Source: an uncultured Oscillospiraceae bacterium (GTDB lineage: Bacteria > Bacillota > Clostridia > Oscillospirales > Acutalibacteraceae). Taken from it: a DNA stretch of 6,476 nt. This document shows, in pieces, positions 5,692 through 6,476 of the stretch. Each line of letters begins with the position of its first letter. The stretch's first letter is position 1. A program made the translations under genes and the position numbers. The notes below the pieces were generated by a model. The model worked only from the letters and a program-made list of their open reading frames with translations, searched no databases and was not told where the DNA came from. The stretch lies in NCBI GenBank assembly GCA_905211675.1, contig CAJMBP010000077.1, forward strand, positions 1 through 6,476, in the 5' to 3' direction.

Positions 5692-6361
5692 CTGTTTTGA
5701 ATACCGTAAGCTGATTGTTGTTGTCACACAAAGCCAAAAATACCTGTTTTTCGCTGTTTATTCCCTGTTGTTTAAGCTCGCCTTTAAGCCAGTTTTTATC
5801 AAGCCCCAAGCGTTTAAGGTTGCCGTCAAGCACACTGCCGTCCATTATAACCTCGGTGTTTATGGTTTCGACCTCGGGAATAATGTTCATATCAAGCGGA
5901 TTCATCGGTCTTTTGGTGCTTACGGGCAGTACGGTAAGCCTGCCGTTATATTCAAAAATTGCCGTTTGAATATCCTTTAAATTAAAATACCCTTCCTGTC
6001 GGCACAGCATTAAAAACTCGCTTAAATCAAGCTTTGCCTTTTTTAAATTCTTGCGATATATCTTGCCGCCGTTCATAATAATTGTAGGCGTGCCGTTTAT
6101 ATATTTTCGTATTCGTGGCAATTTGCTTGTTAATAAGCTTAAAGCCACCGCCACCGTGCCGTATATAACCATTGCAACAAAGGGTTTCCACGGTTTTTCA
6201 AGCTCGGTTGCAAGCTCTGCCGCAATCGAACCTATTGTAATTCCGGTAATATAGTCAAAAAAATCGAGCTGAGATATTTGCTTGTGCCCCATTATTTTAG
6301 CTATTACAAACAGCGAAAACACCGACAGACAAGAGGTTAATAAAAGTTTTATGAATTCCAT
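5687..6361 (-). CDS. DUF421 (YetF-type) membrane protein
   Basis: A 224-residue protein of the DUF421 family, similar in size and layout to B. subtilis YetF, YkjA and YrbG. Three membrane segments (about 4-22, 31-50 and 59-78) precede a soluble part of two small alpha-beta blocks. Signatures are AKIMGHKQISQLDFFDYITG (21-40), GSIAAELATE (44-53), LMLCRQEGYFNLKDIQTAI (117-135) and NGRLTVLP (139-146). Relatives include 2Duf of the spoVA2mob element, which affects spore membrane properties and heat resistance; the biochemical activity is unknown. The ATG at 6361 is preferred because GGTGGTG lies just before it; a GTG at 6370 would add three residues and has a poor Shine-Dalgarno. It ends inside the terminator shared with the SpoVB-type gene. 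I see no convincing promoter between 6362 and 6476 on its strand. Confidence 0.9.
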   Translation of the reverse strand: MEFIKLLLTSCLSVFSLFVIAKIMGHKQISQLDFFDYITGITIGSIAAELATELEKPWKPFVAMVIYGTVAVALSLLTSKLPRIRKYINGTPTIIMNGGKIYRKNLKKAKLDLSEFLMLCRQEGYFNLKDIQTAIFEYNGRLTVLPVSTKRPMNPLDMNIIPEVETINTEVIMDGSVLDGNLKRLGLDKNWLKGELKQQGINSEKQVFLALCDNNNQLTVFKTE

Positions 6362-6441
6362 TAGCACCACCGAAAAGGTTTTTTATAATTATTTGCCCAA
6401 ACGGTATAAAAAATTCAAGCTTTACAAATTAAATTTTGATG

Positions 6442-6470
6442 TTGACTTTTTGCGCGTATTTATATATAAT
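6442..6470 (+). promoter_or_regulatory. Strong sigma-A promoter reading out of the right edge
   Basis: TTGACT (6442-6447) and a perfect TATAAT (6465-6470) are separated by exactly 17 bases. The start would fall at about 6477, just beyond the window, so the driven gene is not seen. It diverges from the DUF421 gene. Confidence 0.7.
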
Positions 6471-6476
6471 AAATAG

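Noticed and set aside
1..6476. CRISPR arrays, tRNA or rRNA genes, insertion sequences, prophage or toxin-antitoxin genes
   Set aside because: No regularly spaced repeats, cloverleaf-like segments, transposase motifs or terminal inverted repeats were seen.

Overview
This window looks like a chromosomal replication-origin neighbourhood from a spore-forming Clostridia bacterium, possibly an Oscillospirales-like lineage. Support comes from an endospore gene (spoVAE), a SpoVB-type flippase, Firmicutes-type parS sites, a Bacillus-style origin unwinding module, and purine-rich Shine-Dalgarno sequences before most genes. The exact taxon cannot be read from the sequence.

Layout. Bases 1-379 hold no convincing gene. 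They contain a cluster of DnaA-box-like 9-mers, six consecutive DnaA-trio triplets (315-332) and an uninterrupted 35-base A/T run (328-362), which together look like oriC. A 38-base near-palindrome at 380-417 follows; it carries a 15/16 parS site at its centre and could also end transcription arriving from the right. From 456 to 4043 four genes lie head to tail on the minus strand. In transcription order they are rarA (AAA+ replication-associated ATPase), a YdbS-type and a YdbT-type bPH2 membrane protein pair, and spoVAE. A second, perfect parS site (835-850) sits directly in front of the spoVAE ribosome binding site. A good sigma-A-type promoter for the operon lies at 4078-4106.

Divergently transcribed is a 507-residue SpoVB-type lipid flippase (4142-5665, plus strand). 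It converges on a DUF421/YetF membrane protein gene (5687-6361, minus strand), and the two share one bidirectional terminator that overlaps both stop codons. A consensus-like sigma-A promoter at the right edge (6442-6470, plus strand) drives something outside the window.

How it fits together. The left half joins replication initiation (DnaA boxes, trios, unwinding element) to chromosome segregation (two parS sites within about 500 bases of the unwinding element). rarA is a replication-fork maintenance gene. SpoVAE, the SpoVB-type flippase and the DUF421 protein belong to families that act in the spore membrane or cortex, so the neighbourhood has a sporulation flavour. If the origin call is right, the whole rarA-spoVAE operon is transcribed towards oriC, head-on to the rightward fork.
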